A stretch of DNA of 64,000 nt, from NCBI RefSeq assembly GCF_947501785.1, contig NZ_CANMXB010000001.1:3228501-3292500 (forward strand), written 5' to 3'. The notes beneath the pieces are model-generated. The model saw only the letters and a list, made by a program, of their open reading frames with translations. It was not told the origin of the DNA and made no database searches. Shown here piece by piece: positions 50,766 through 58,928 of this stretch. The translations under genes were made by a program, and so were the position numbers. Positions within the stretch are counted from its first letter, which is position 1; every line of letters starts with the position of its first letter. This DNA comes from an uncultured Litoreibacter sp. GTDB taxonomy: Bacteria > Pseudomonadota > Alphaproteobacteria > Rhodobacterales > Rhodobacteraceae.

Positions 50766-51637
50766 CCTGCCAGGGCGTCCAGCACCCAAGCCTCAAAAGC
50801 GGCTTTGCCCTCGCTTGGCGGCGTGTCCCCGGAGATAAGCCAGTAAGCACGCGGCGAAGGCCATTCGAACGCATGCAACCGGACCAATTCCCCACGCTCT
50901 AACGCGGCTGCACTTGTCAACGCATCCCCCAACGCCACCCCTTGCCCTGCGCGCGCGGCGGCGGCCATGATCTGCATGTCCTGAAAAATCACGCCGTCAT
51001 GAACTGGTCCGCCGGAGGCACCGGCGTACCTCGCCCATGCGGCCCAGTCTTTTCGACCGTCCAGATGCAACAGCGGCAGGCCCAGCACTTCGCCCGCGTC
51101 AAACGCCCGCCCCCCTGTCAGCGCGGGGGCTGCGACCGGGAAGAACGCAACATCCAACAGATGCCGTGCGCCCTGCGGCGCCTGCTCTGGTGTCAGAAAG
51201 CTGATATAGATGTCATCGCGCCGCCGCCCTAGGTCGCCATAGCCGCGTGGGGTGTTGATGGTGACCGCAAGGCCGGGGTGCATCGCGACAAACCCGGACA
51301 GTCGTGGCGCGATCCAATTCGCCGCAAACCCCGGCGCGACATTCAGCGTCAGGCTGCCGGTCATGTCGCTTCGGTCACCGGCTTTGGCCAAAACGGCAAG
51401 CGCGGGCGCGACCTCGGCTACATATTGGCGCGCTCGGTGGGTTAGCCGCACGCCACGCCCCTCGCGGTCAAGCAGGGCAAATCCCAGACCGGTCTCCAGC
51501 GCCTTCATCTTGTGGCTCACGGCCGACGGGGTCAGCCGCATTTGATGGGCGGTCTGGGTGATGCTGCCGGTCTTTGAAAGGCTGACCAAGGCCTGCAAGG
51601 CGGATGTGCTGGGGATCAATACATGAATCCATTTCAA
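50720..51637 (-). CDS. LysR-family transcriptional regulator
   Basis: 305 residues as read from a TTG at 51637; a second TTG at 51619 (LIPSTSALQALVSL) better matches usual LysR N-termini. The helix-turn-helix is GSITQTAHQMRLTPSAVSHKMKALE, and the effector domain follows from about residue 95 (GSLTLNVAPGFAANWIAPRL), of the GcvA subgroup. It is divergent from the desaturase gene, with a 10-bp-arm palindrome between the starts, and so probably controls the 51.7-56.9 kb cluster. Effector unknown; a D-amino acid or glutamate is an attractive guess. Confidence 0.88.
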   Translation of the reverse strand: MKWIHVLIPSTSALQALVSLSKTGSITQTAHQMRLTPSAVSHKMKALETGLGFALLDREGRGVRLTHRARQYVAEVAPALAVLAKAGDRSDMTGSLTLNVAPGFAANWIAPRLSGFVAMHPGLAVTINTPRGYGDLGRRRDDIYISFLTPEQAPQGARHLLDVAFFPVAAPALTGGRAFDAGEVLGLPLLHLDGRKDWAAWARYAGASGGPVHDGVIFQDMQIMAAAARAGQGVALGDALTSAAALERGELVRLHAFEWPSPRAYWLISGDTPPSEGKAAFEAWVLDALAGQPAGNSAIGASGSS

Positions 51638-51659
51638 GTGATTACTGAATTTATACCGT

Positions 51660-51685
51660 ATGACATGAATTTTCTTTCATGTCAT
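51660..51685. promoter_or_regulatory. Palindromic operator, probable LysR-regulator site
   Basis: ATGACATGAA-TTTTCT-TTCATGTCAT is a perfect inverted repeat with 10-bp arms and a 6-nt centre. It lies in the 78-bp gap between the divergent lysR and desaturase genes and includes the T-N11-A pattern common in LysR boxes. Confidence 0.65.
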
Positions 51686-51715
51686 CCTGTCGCGACATCG
51701 TTTTAGGAGCCTGCC

Positions 51716-52699
51716 ATGGAAGCCAGCTTTTCCCGCCGAGACATTTTGACCCCGCAAGAGCTACGCGCGCTGTCTGAGCGGTCGGACGCGAAAGGGTTCC
51801 TTCAGCTTGGCACCCATTTCGGTGCAATCGCCATCGTGGCCATTCTGCATGCGCAAGCCATGGGGTCATGGCTGGTTCTGCTCACCGGTCTGGTGCTGGG
51901 CGTGCTGCTGAACTTCCTCTACGCGGGCCAGCACGAGCTGTCCCACGCCACCGTCTTCAAAACCCGCAAGCTGAACGAGGTTTTTGGGCGCATCATCGGG
52001 TTCATCCAGATTTTCCCCCGCGACTTCGACCAGGTCATGCATTTTGCCCATCACCAATATACGCAGGATTGGGAACGCGACGGGGAACTGGTGCGCGAGC
52101 CCTACACCCTGACCACTTACCTGTTGTGGCTGACCGGCGTCACTTACTGGCGCAACCGCATCGTCGGCAACATCCGCCGCGCGCGGGGTATCATTCTGGA
52201 GCCCTATATCCGCGCAGAGGAAGAGGCCAAGGTCATCAAGGAGGCACGCATTCACATCGCACTTTACGCGCTCATCGCTCTTGCCAGCATCACACTCGGC
52301 ACATGGGCCGCGCTGACCTTCTGGATCCTGCCGATGATCCTTACCAAACCCATCCACCAGCTGCAAAACACCATCGAGCATCTGGGCCTCAGCCACGAGC
52401 AGGACATTCTGGAAAACACCCGCTCCACCCGCACCAACGCGCTGTTTCGCTGGCTGTGCTGGCAGATGCCCTACCACACCGCGCATCACACTTTCCCCGC
52501 CGTACCTTTCTGGAAGCTGCGCGAGCTCAACGACAAGCTGGAAAGCAAGGCAGGCGAGGTGCACCGTATGGGCTGGATCGAGTTCCAGATCGAGGTGATC
52601 TCCAAGCTGCGCGCCAAGGATGAAAGCCAATATCCGATGGATGAGGTCTGGATAGTGCCAACCTCCGGCGGGCGCTCCGCGCGGATCCCCGCGGAATGA
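51716..52699 (+). CDS. Membrane fatty-acid desaturase-fold di-iron protein
   Basis: 327 residues with about four membrane segments. Three histidine boxes are present: GQHELSHATVF, MHFAHHQYTQDWERD and HTAHHTFP, spaced as in membrane desaturases and hydroxylases; QNTIEHLGLSH supplies more histidines. The family oxidises acyl chains or other hydrophobic or amine substrates with a di-iron centre. It is the first gene of the cluster divergent from lysR and overlaps the next gene (ATGA). The lack of lipid genes nearby makes a small-molecule oxygenase as likely as a lipid desaturase. Confidence 0.82.
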   Translation: MEASFSRRDILTPQELRALSERSDAKGFLQLGTHFGAIAIVAILHAQAMGSWLVLLTGLVLGVLLNFLYAGQHELSHATVFKTRKLNEVFGRIIGFIQIFPRDFDQVMHFAHHQYTQDWERDGELVREPYTLTTYLLWLTGVTYWRNRIVGNIRRARGIILEPYIRAEEEAKVIKEARIHIALYALIALASITLGTWAALTFWILPMILTKPIHQLQNTIEHLGLSHEQDILENTRSTRTNALFRWLCWQMPYHTAHHTFPAVPFWKLRELNDKLESKAGEVHRMGWIEFQIEVISKLRAKDESQYPMDEVWIVPTSGGRSARIPAE

Positions 52700-53535
52700 G
52701 GCGGCTCAAGACCTACACCTCGCTTTGGGCGATGCAGCCGCATGACCAAACGGGGGTGAAACTGCCCTATGATCAGGTTTGCGAGATGGTGGCAGGTGCC
52801 GGTTTCGACGGCATGGCGATTGATCTGGGCGCGTCCGATGTGGCAACCGCCCACGCGGTGCGTCCGCATATGGAACGCAACAACCTGACGCCGCTGATCG
52901 TGGCTTTCCCCAAGACCATCGAAAGCCTCGAAGACACGCTGAAAATGGCCAAGGATTTCGGCGCGCCTTTTGTCGATGTGATCGGGCAGGTGATGCCGAT
53001 TGCGCTTGATGACATGGTGCCGGTGGTCGAGACGTGGATGGAGATGGCCGACAAGATCGGCCAACCCATCCAATTTGAAACGCACCGCAACTGCATCACC
53101 AATGACCTCTACACCACGCTGCAACTGATCGACCGTATCCCCGACATGCGCATCTGCGCCGACCTCAGCCATTACGTTGTGGACCGCGAATTCTGGTTCC
53201 CGCTCTCAGATCATGACCTCGGACTGATCAGCCGCATTCTCGAACGCTCCGACAGCTTTCAGGGCCGCGTCGCGTCTCGCCAGCAAATCCAGCTGCAGCT
53301 GGACTTCCCGCAGCACCAGAAATGGGTCGACCTGTTCAAAGGCTGGTGGCGCGAGGGCCTGACCTCTTGGCGCGACCGCAATACGACCGGCGATTGCATC
53401 TTTGTGTGCGAACTTGGCCCGCCGGAATACGCCATGACCGGCCCCGACGGGAAAGAAATGTCCAACCGCTGGGAAGAGGCGCAGGTCATCAAGGGCTGGG
53501 TCGAAGACATGTGGCAGGACTTAGAGCAGGGATAA
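52696..53535 (+). CDS. Sugar-phosphate isomerase/epimerase-like TIM-barrel protein
   Basis: 279 residues. The AP-endonuclease-2/xylose-isomerase-like barrel is suggested by AGAGFDGMAIDLG, FETHRNCITND (metal Glu), ADLSHYVVD (metal Asp/His) and ELGPPEYAM near the C-terminus. Such proteins isomerise sugars or keto acids such as hydroxypyruvate, but the substrate here is unknown. Its ATG overlaps the stop of the desaturase-like gene, so they are coupled and may act on one compound. Confidence 0.75.
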   Translation: MRRLKTYTSLWAMQPHDQTGVKLPYDQVCEMVAGAGFDGMAIDLGASDVATAHAVRPHMERNNLTPLIVAFPKTIESLEDTLKMAKDFGAPFVDVIGQVMPIALDDMVPVVETWMEMADKIGQPIQFETHRNCITNDLYTTLQLIDRIPDMRICADLSHYVVDREFWFPLSDHDLGLISRILERSDSFQGRVASRQQIQLQLDFPQHQKWVDLFKGWWREGLTSWRDRNTTGDCIFVCELGPPEYAMTGPDGKEMSNRWEEAQVIKGWVEDMWQDLEQG

Positions 53536-53577
53536 TTCCGTGCTATGCTCCCTCCCAACTGCATGGAGGAGACGCTC

Positions 53578-53922
53578 GTGAAAATCGACCAACCAACGCC
53601 TGAACTGCCCGTCCCCGATGTGGAGGCGGCTCAGGCCTACTATCGCGACCGGCTGGGGTTTAACGTGGCGTGGTACAACGAGGACGGCCAAATCGGCGCG
53701 GTGTCGCATGGGGATTGCGCCCTGTTTTTTCGCAAGACCGACGGCCCGATTGCTGCGGGAACGTTCTGGGTGTTCTGCGCCGATGTCGACGCCGCCCATG
53801 ATGAGCTGCGCGAACGCGGCGCGCCCATCACCGACCCGATCAGCGACAAACCTTGGGGGATGCGGCAATTCACGGTCGAAGACCCAAACGGGCATCGGTT
53901 CTATTTCTTCCACGACCTGTGA
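53578..53922 (+). CDS. VOC-family small protein (bleomycin-resistance fold)
   Basis: 114 residues from GTG 53578, chosen because GGAGGAG lies seven bases upstream; an ATG at 53563 overlaps that ribosome site. It opens with TPELPVPDVEAAQAYYRDRLGF and ends with MRQFTVEDPNGHRFYFFHDL, a single VOC module. The pattern fits bleomycin resistance-like binding proteins rather than glyoxalase I. It follows the TIM-barrel gene by 42 bp. The next 200 bp to dgcN hold no gene or clear terminator. Confidence 0.78.
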   Translation: MKIDQPTPELPVPDVEAAQAYYRDRLGFNVAWYNEDGQIGAVSHGDCALFFRKTDGPIAAGTFWVFCADVDAAHDELRERGAPITDPISDKPWGMRQFTVEDPNGHRFYFFHDL

Positions 53923-54122
53923 CGCGGCAAACAAGCGGGGCAAACGCGGTCCCTTCGTCGCCAATTCCCGGCAATTCGAAGATTCTTGCGGGCAGATAAC
54001 ATTCTGGCCGGATATCTTCACCAAACTGGCCCTATCGCGCGGCAATTCGGACAGGCATGACGCGGGCGAACGCGCTACGTTGCGCGGGACATAGATTCGC
54101 CTTCAATTCGGGGACCCCTGCC

Positions 54123-55124
54123 ATGATCCAAACACCATATCTCCTGTTCCTCGGCGACGCGCCGGACGCGCTTGCTGCAAAAGTGGCGCAAGGCATCAAG
54201 GACTGGCGGCCAGAAAACGCCGTCGGCCAATTCCGCATGGAGGGCTGCAACGCCGACATGGGCATCGCGGACATGACGCTGCAAGAAGGTCTGGACGCAG
54301 GCGCGAAGACGCTGGTGATTGGCGTGGCCAACCGGGGCGGTTTCATCTCGGACGCATGGAAGAAGGTGCTCGTTGAGGCTTTGGAAATGGGCTACGACAT
54401 CGCGTCCGGCCTGCACAACCTGCTGCGCGACGAAGACGAGCTGCAGCGCGCTGCAAAAGTGCATGGCCGCACCCTGCATGACGTGCGTATCCCGACCGTG
54501 GCCTACCCGATCGCCACCGGTGTCAAGCGCACCGGCAAACGCGTGCTGGCTGTGGGCACCGATTGTTCCGTCGGCAAAATGTACACCGGTCTTTGCATGG
54601 ACGCCGAAATGCGCAAGCGCGGCATGAAATCCACCTTCCGCCCCACCGGCCAGACCGGCATCCTGATCACCGGCGGCGGCGTGCCGCTGGACGCGGTGAT
54701 TGCGGACTTCATGGCGGGCGCGGTTGAATATCTGACACCTGACAATGAGGACGATCACTGGGATCACATCGAGGGGCAGGGCTCCCTGTTCCACGCGTCC
54801 TATTCCGGCGTAACCATGGCGCTGGTCCATGGCGGCCAACCCGACGCGCTGGTGCTGGCACATGAGCCCACCCGCAAGCACATGCGCGGCCTGCCGGATT
54901 ACCAACAACCGTCGCTGGAGGCGCTGCGCGACATGGCGTTGACATTGGCCCGCGTGGTGAACCCTAAATGCGAGGTCATCGGCATCTCGATCAACACCCA
55001 ACACATGGGCGAGGATGAGGCCAAGGCCTACATCGCCGAGGTCGAGGGCCGCATGGGTCTGCCCACCACCGACCCGTTCCGCTTCGGTGCCGAACGGCTG
55101 GTGGACGCGTTGGAAGGGCTGTGA
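54123..55124 (+). CDS. dgcN: D-glutamate N-acetyltransferase DgcN (DUF1611)
   Basis: 333 residues from ATG 54123. DUF1611 layout: an N-terminal Rossmann-like part (YLLFLGDAPDALAAKV, TLVIGVANRGGF) and a C-terminal P-loop-like domain with RVLAVGTDCSVGKMYT, TGQTGILITGGGVPLDAVIADF and ALVLAHEPTRKHMRGLPDY. Marine bacterial DgcN is reported to acetylate D-glutamate to N-acetyl-D-glutamate. The gene overlaps dgcA (GTGA), which would racemise the product. The assignment rests on family plus neighbour. Confidence 0.88.
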   Translation: MIQTPYLLFLGDAPDALAAKVAQGIKDWRPENAVGQFRMEGCNADMGIADMTLQEGLDAGAKTLVIGVANRGGFISDAWKKVLVEALEMGYDIASGLHNLLRDEDELQRAAKVHGRTLHDVRIPTVAYPIATGVKRTGKRVLAVGTDCSVGKMYTGLCMDAEMRKRGMKSTFRPTGQTGILITGGGVPLDAVIADFMAGAVEYLTPDNEDDHWDHIEGQGSLFHASYSGVTMALVHGGQPDALVLAHEPTRKHMRGLPDYQQPSLEALRDMALTLARVVNPKCEVIGISINTQHMGEDEAKAYIAEVEGRMGLPTTDPFRFGAERLVDALEGL

Positions 55125-56083
55125 TCTCGGTCACCGCTGATACGTTCAAACTGGCGGAGGTCTTCACGATCTCCCGTGGCTCGCGGACGGAGGCCAAGGT
55201 GCTCACCGTCCGCGTGACCCGTGGCGGGGTGACGGGGGTCGGCGAATGCGTCCCCTATGCCCGCTATGATGAGACGATGGACAGCGTCACTGCAGAAATC
55301 ATGGGGCTGCCGGGCAACATCTCCCGCGTTGACCTGCAATCCGCACTGCCCGCCGGGGCTGCCCGCAACGCGGTCGACTGCGCGCTCTGGGATTTGGAGG
55401 CCAAGACCCAAGGCAAACGCGTTTGGGACCTTTTGGGCCTGCCCGCGCCGAAGCCTGAGATCACCGCCTACACCCTCTCGCTGGCCGAGCCTGACGCGAT
55501 GGAGGCCTCCGCCCGCAAAAACGCGCACAGGCCGTTGCTGAAGATCAAGCTCGGCACACCTGATGACATGCCCCGGCTCGAGGCCGTGCGCCGAGGCGCG
55601 CCGGATACACCGATCATCATCGACGCCAACGAGGGCTGGACGGCGGACGTGTATTCCGACTTGGCCCCGCATCTGGTCCGCCTTGGGGTAAAGTTGGTGG
55701 AACAACCTTTGCCTGCGGGCGAAGACGATATGCTGGCCGAGATCGAACGCCCGCTTCCGGTTTGCGCCGACGAGGCCTGCCACGATCGCGGCTCGCTGCC
55801 TGACCTGATCGGCAAATACGATGTCATCAACATCAAGCTCGACAAGACCGGCGGGCTGACCGAGGCGCTGGAACTTAAGCGTGAAGGCATCGACCAAGGC
55901 TACGGCGTGATGGTGGGCTGCATGGTCGGCTCGTCGCTCGCCATGGCGCCGGCGACCATTCTGGCGCAGGGCGCGGCATTTACCGACCTTGACGGCCCGC
56001 TTCTATTGGCCGAAGACCGCGACACACCGCTAACCTTTGACGACCAAGGCGTGTACGCACCCGCCGCCGCATTATGGGGATAA
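55121..56083 (+). CDS. dgcA: N-acetyl-D-glutamate racemase DgcA (dipeptide-epimerase/enolase superfamily)
   Basis: 320 residues from a GTG at 55121 that overlaps the dgcN stop. The MLE/AEE enolase fold is complete: LKIKLGTPDD with the KxK catalytic lysine, IIIDANEGWT (first metal Asp), VEQPLP (metal Glu), CADEACHD (metal Asp) and INIKLDKTGGLTEAL with the second catalytic lysine, then GCMVGSSLAMAPA. These residues fit a racemase/epimerase. With dgcN it converts D-glutamate to N-acetyl-L-glutamate. Older annotation would call it a dipeptide epimerase. Confidence 0.88.
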   Translation: MISVTADTFKLAEVFTISRGSRTEAKVLTVRVTRGGVTGVGECVPYARYDETMDSVTAEIMGLPGNISRVDLQSALPAGAARNAVDCALWDLEAKTQGKRVWDLLGLPAPKPEITAYTLSLAEPDAMEASARKNAHRPLLKIKLGTPDDMPRLEAVRRGAPDTPIIIDANEGWTADVYSDLAPHLVRLGVKLVEQPLPAGEDDMLAEIERPLPVCADEACHDRGSLPDLIGKYDVINIKLDKTGGLTEALELKREGIDQGYGVMVGCMVGSSLAMAPATILAQGAAFTDLDGPLLLAEDRDTPLTFDDQGVYAPAAALWG

Positions 56084-56087
56084 TTTC

Positions 56088-56945
56088 ATGAGCCGCATCG
56101 TTTACCTGAATGGCGAATACCTGCCCGAAGCTGACGCCCACGTGTCCATCTTTGACCGCGGCTTCCTGTTCGCTGATGCGGTTTACGAGGTCACCTCGGT
56201 CCTTGGCGGCAAGCTGATCGCCTTTGACGGCCACGCGGTGCGGCTGCAACGCTCCGTCGATGAGCTGGGCATGAATTACAAAGTCGACATGGACGAGCTG
56301 CTGGAAATCCACCGTCAGTTGGTGGAACGCAACTCCCTTGAGGAAGGCATGATCTACCTGCAGCTGACGCGCGGCAATCCGGGCGACCGCGACTTTGTCT
56401 ATCCGGCACAGGACACCACCCCGACATTGGTGCTGTTCACCCAGACGGCGAACCTCTTGAACAACCCCAAGATCAACACCGGCATGAAGGTCATCACCGT
56501 CGAGGACCAGCGCTGGGCGCGGCGCGACATCAAGACGACGCAGCTGCTGTTCCCGTCCATGGCCAAGATGATGGCCAAGGCGGCGGGTGTGGATGACGCA
56601 TGGATGTTTGAGGATGGCGCGATCACCGAAGGCTCTTCCAACAACGCCTATATCGTGAAGGACGGCAAGATCATCACGCGGCATCTGGGCAACGAGATCC
56701 TGCACGGGATCACCCGCGCGGCGGTGTTGAAATTTGCAAAATCTGCGCAGATGGAGGTCGAGGAACGCGCCTTCACCGTGGAAGAGGCCAAGAACGCGGA
56801 CGAGGCGTTTATCACCTCAGCCTCGACCTTCGTGATGCCGGTCGTTGAAGTGGACGGTCAGGCGTTGGGCGACGGCAAGCCGGGTTCTGTCGCGGCGCGG
56901 CTGCGTGAAATCTATCTCGACGAAAGCCTGAAACAGGCGATCTGA
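56088..56945 (+). CDS. dat: D-amino acid aminotransferase (class IV PLP)
   Basis: 285 residues from ATG 56088. Class IV fold: VYLNGEYLPEADAHVSIFDRGFLFADAVYE, PLP lysine Lys149 in RRDIKTTQLL, and DGAITEGSSNNAYIVKDG. The DRGFxFADAVYE start and LNGE are typical of D-alanine transaminases rather than IlvE. It swaps amino groups between D-amino acids and 2-oxoglutarate, giving D-glutamate, the substrate of DgcN. It begins 4 bp after dgcA, so the three form one unit. Confidence 0.9.
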   Translation: MSRIVYLNGEYLPEADAHVSIFDRGFLFADAVYEVTSVLGGKLIAFDGHAVRLQRSVDELGMNYKVDMDELLEIHRQLVERNSLEEGMIYLQLTRGNPGDRDFVYPAQDTTPTLVLFTQTANLLNNPKINTGMKVITVEDQRWARRDIKTTQLLFPSMAKMMAKAAGVDDAWMFEDGAITEGSSNNAYIVKDGKIITRHLGNEILHGITRAAVLKFAKSAQMEVEERAFTVEEAKNADEAFITSASTFVMPVVEVDGQALGDGKPGSVAARLREIYLDESLKQAI

Positions 56946-57224
56946 TCACAGGCCCTTATTCTCGCTCCCATCCCATTGCAGGATCACCTTGACCTCCTGC
57001 TGGGTGCGGATGCGGGCGTAGCCGAAGGTGTAATTGCCCTGCAATTTCGTATGCAGCGCTGCAATCTGGGCCGTGGACAGCGTGCCCGCGTCCACTTTGG
57101 AGAAGCCGATCACGTTCAGCCGGTGCTGCACCGAATTGACCAATTGCGGGTTGGGGTCGGCGGCTACCGGGGCCGCGACCACTGCCATGGACAGCCCAAA
57201 CGCGACCAAAATCGGCTTCATCAT
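56946..57224 (-). CDS. Small secreted protein A, unknown function
   Basis: 92 residues with a signal peptide (KPILVAFGLSMAVVAAPVAADP). The mature part of about 70 residues contains VQHRLNVIGFSKVDAGTLSTAQIAALHTKLQG, which lines up with the next gene (VSTVLPTYGYADVDVTKLNSSQLAQINHLAG). The two seem to be paralogues 11 bp apart on one strand. Its stop directly abuts that of the aminotransferase gene (convergent, no gap). No domain recognised. Confidence 0.7.
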   Translation of the reverse strand: MMKPILVAFGLSMAVVAAPVAADPNPQLVNSVQHRLNVIGFSKVDAGTLSTAQIAALHTKLQGNYTFGYARIRTQQEVKVILQWDGSENKGL

Positions 57225-57235
57225 GTCAATGCTCC

Positions 57236-57505
57236 TTAGCTTTGGAAAAACTTCACGATGCGGTTTTCGATCACCGCCCCGATGGAGCCACGAATGTCGG
57301 CATGGCCCTTGTTGCTGCCCGCCAGGTGGTTGATCTGCGCCAGTTGGGAAGAGTTCAACTTGGTCACATCCACATCAGCGTAGCCATAGGTCGGCAACAC
57401 AGTCGACACGGATTTTTGCAGCTGCGTCAGGTTCCCTTCGGCGGCCACCGGGGCTGCGAGGGAAACGGCCATGCCGGTCGCGGCGAGAAATTTAGAGAAG
57501 CGCAT
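57236..57505 (-). CDS. Small secreted protein B, paralogue of A
   Basis: 89 residues with signal peptide RFSKFLAATGMAVSLAAPVAA and AGGAGATACC-type ribosome site upstream. The core SVSTVLPTYGYADVDVTKLNSSQLAQI resembles the downstream gene, with conserved Leu, Gly-aromatic, Val-Asp and Gln-Leu/Ile-Ala positions. No known family. The 192 bp upstream, to the WYL gene, contains no gene that I can support. Confidence 0.7.
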   Translation of the reverse strand: MRFSKFLAATGMAVSLAAPVAAEGNLTQLQKSVSTVLPTYGYADVDVTKLNSSQLAQINHLAGSNKGHADIRGSIGAVIENRIVKFFQS

Positions 57506-57697
57506 TTGGTATCTCCTTTGCTATCTTTACATAGCCATACCATGCTCCATTCCAAGAGCGCAGACACCTTTTCTCACGTCGACGTTAAGCGGTGTAATCC
57601 CGCCTGCGCGCACTGAAACGAGTTGACGGTGAACAATCAAAGATACGCTTAGGGCCCATTTAGACGAATGTTGCGCAGAACCTGAATGATTGGCTTC

Positions 57698-58432
57698 CTA
57701 TTTCAGAAGTACATTCCCTTCAAGGGACCGCGCGAAGCTTGCCCGCGGCAATATCCGAAATCTAGTGTTGGTAAGTTCAGCACTCAGGATACGGTCGCAA
57801 CGGAATGTTCGCAGCGCGCCACGGAAGTGGTCGACCGCGAGAACGTACCAGATCGGATAGTTCAGCAGAAGGTAATGCGCCTCAATCTCTCGGGTGGTGA
57901 CCTTACTGCGTTCGTCCACATAACGGATGGTCAAATTGGTTTGATCCAGAAAGCCTTGGTGCAGTTTTTGAACTGCTTTGCCATTGGTCGAGACAACAGA
58001 CCCTTGAACGAAAGTCGAAGCCGTCTCTCCGATCAGTATTCGGGACTTCAGCCGATCAACCCTTTCCCGCTTCTCTGCTGAGAAAGAGGCAATGAGCTGC
58101 CGCCTGATGGACGCCAGATTCGCAAGAAAAATAGGCGACTTCATCTGTTCGGCAACGGAAATACTGATCAGAAGGTCAACGGCTTCCGGGTAGCTAAGAT
58201 TGAGGCGCCCAATACCCCAGTGGCGATCCAGTCGAACGCCTCCGCCACGTCCGCGATCCGCGTCGATGGGAAGGCCTTGATCCCGCATCAGCTGCAAATC
58301 ACGTGCGATCGTGCGCTCGCTCACGTTATGGCCTAACGCCAGCTCCTTGATTGTGCAAAAGCCCTCCTGTTTGAGATGTGCGGCCAAAAGTTCAAGCCGC
58401 CTGAGCCGATCATGGGAATTCGCGCGCGCCAT
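57698..58432 (-). CDS. WYL-domain transcriptional regulator (DeoR-type HTH)
   Basis: 244 residues. N-terminal HTH_11 (about 5-60, HLKQEGFCTIKELALGHNVSERTIARDLQLMRD), then a WYL domain (about 135-215) whose key triad is in NYPIWYVLAVDHFRG. WYL regulators bind nucleic acids or small ligands and often control a neighbouring gene. It is divergent from the small gene at 58508 with a palindrome in between, so it probably represses that gene and itself. The gene looks less G/C-rich than its neighbours, a hint of transfer. Confidence 0.85.
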   Translation of the reverse strand: MARANSHDRLRRLELLAAHLKQEGFCTIKELALGHNVSERTIARDLQLMRDQGLPIDADRGRGGGVRLDRHWGIGRLNLSYPEAVDLLISISVAEQMKSPIFLANLASIRRQLIASFSAEKRERVDRLKSRILIGETASTFVQGSVVSTNGKAVQKLHQGFLDQTNLTIRYVDERSKVTTREIEAHYLLLNYPIWYVLAVDHFRGALRTFRCDRILSAELTNTRFRILPRASFARSLEGNVLLK

Positions 58433-58443
58433 CTCAGAAATAC

Positions 58444-58456
58444 GACATAAAATGTC
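58444..58456. promoter_or_regulatory. Palindromic operator between WYL regulator and monooxygenase-like gene
   Basis: GACAT-AAA-ATGTC is a perfect palindrome 12 bases upstream of the WYL gene start and just before TTGACA (58461-58466), a full -35 consensus reading toward the 58508 gene. A repressor bound here would block that promoter. Confidence 0.65.
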
Positions 58457-58507
58457 ATATTTGACAATAGATACCGTGCTGACTCAACAACCATCGAAGG
58501 AGAAACG

Positions 58508-58822
58508 ATGTCACCCGTTACCGTTATTGCACCGATCAAACTTGCTGAGGGCAAAACAGAGGCCGATCTGATCGCGGCCTCGGCGGCTTTCCAAAGGGAC
58601 TTTGTCGCGCAAGAGTCAGGCGTGTTGCGCCGTGAACTTGTGCGTAAGCCCGACGGAACCTACCTCGATATTGTCCAGTTCCGCAGTCACGATGACTACC
58701 TGGAGGTGGTCAAGAAAGAGATGGAATCGCCCGTCTGCGCGTTGTTCTTTTCAGTTATGGACCTCAGCGATTTCGACCCCGAAGCCGAGATGGATGTCTT
58801 CGTCTCGCTTGAAACACATTGA
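58508..58822 (+). CDS. ABM-type dimeric alpha-beta barrel protein
   Basis: 104 residues with GAAGGAGAAACG before the ATG. VTVIAPIKLAEGKTEADLIAASAAFQRDF, ESGVLRRELVRKPDGTYLDIVQFRSHDDYLEV fits the antibiotic-biosynthesis-monooxygenase/YgiN-like fold of about 100 residues. Such proteins act as small cofactor-free oxygenases or heme-degrading enzymes, though many are unassigned. Divergent WYL regulator and shared operator suggest induced expression. Confidence 0.7.
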   Translation: MSPVTVIAPIKLAEGKTEADLIAASAAFQRDFVAQESGVLRRELVRKPDGTYLDIVQFRSHDDYLEVVKKEMESPVCALFFSVMDLSDFDPEAEMDVFVSLETH

Positions 58823-58827
58823 ACGAG

Positions 58828-58857
58828 GGTTTGCGGTCCTACTTGGGGCCGCAAACC
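58828..58857 (+). terminator. Hairpin after the ABM-type gene
   Basis: GGTTTGCGG and CCGCAAACC form a perfect 9-bp stem around a 12-nt loop six bases after the stop at 58822. No T-run follows on the plus strand, so it is an incomplete Rho-independent terminator or an RNA-stabilising stem. Confidence 0.45.
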
Positions 58858-58928
58858 GCCCTGTAACAGACATTCAGTCGACAACATTCAACGGCAAGTC
58901 TGTCCGCACAGCCGTCATTGGGTCCGGT

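Noticed and set aside
57506-57697. Possible tRNA or small gene between secreted protein B and the WYL gene
   Set aside because: No cloverleaf, T-arm GGTTCRA pattern in context, or ORF with a ribosome site could be supported.
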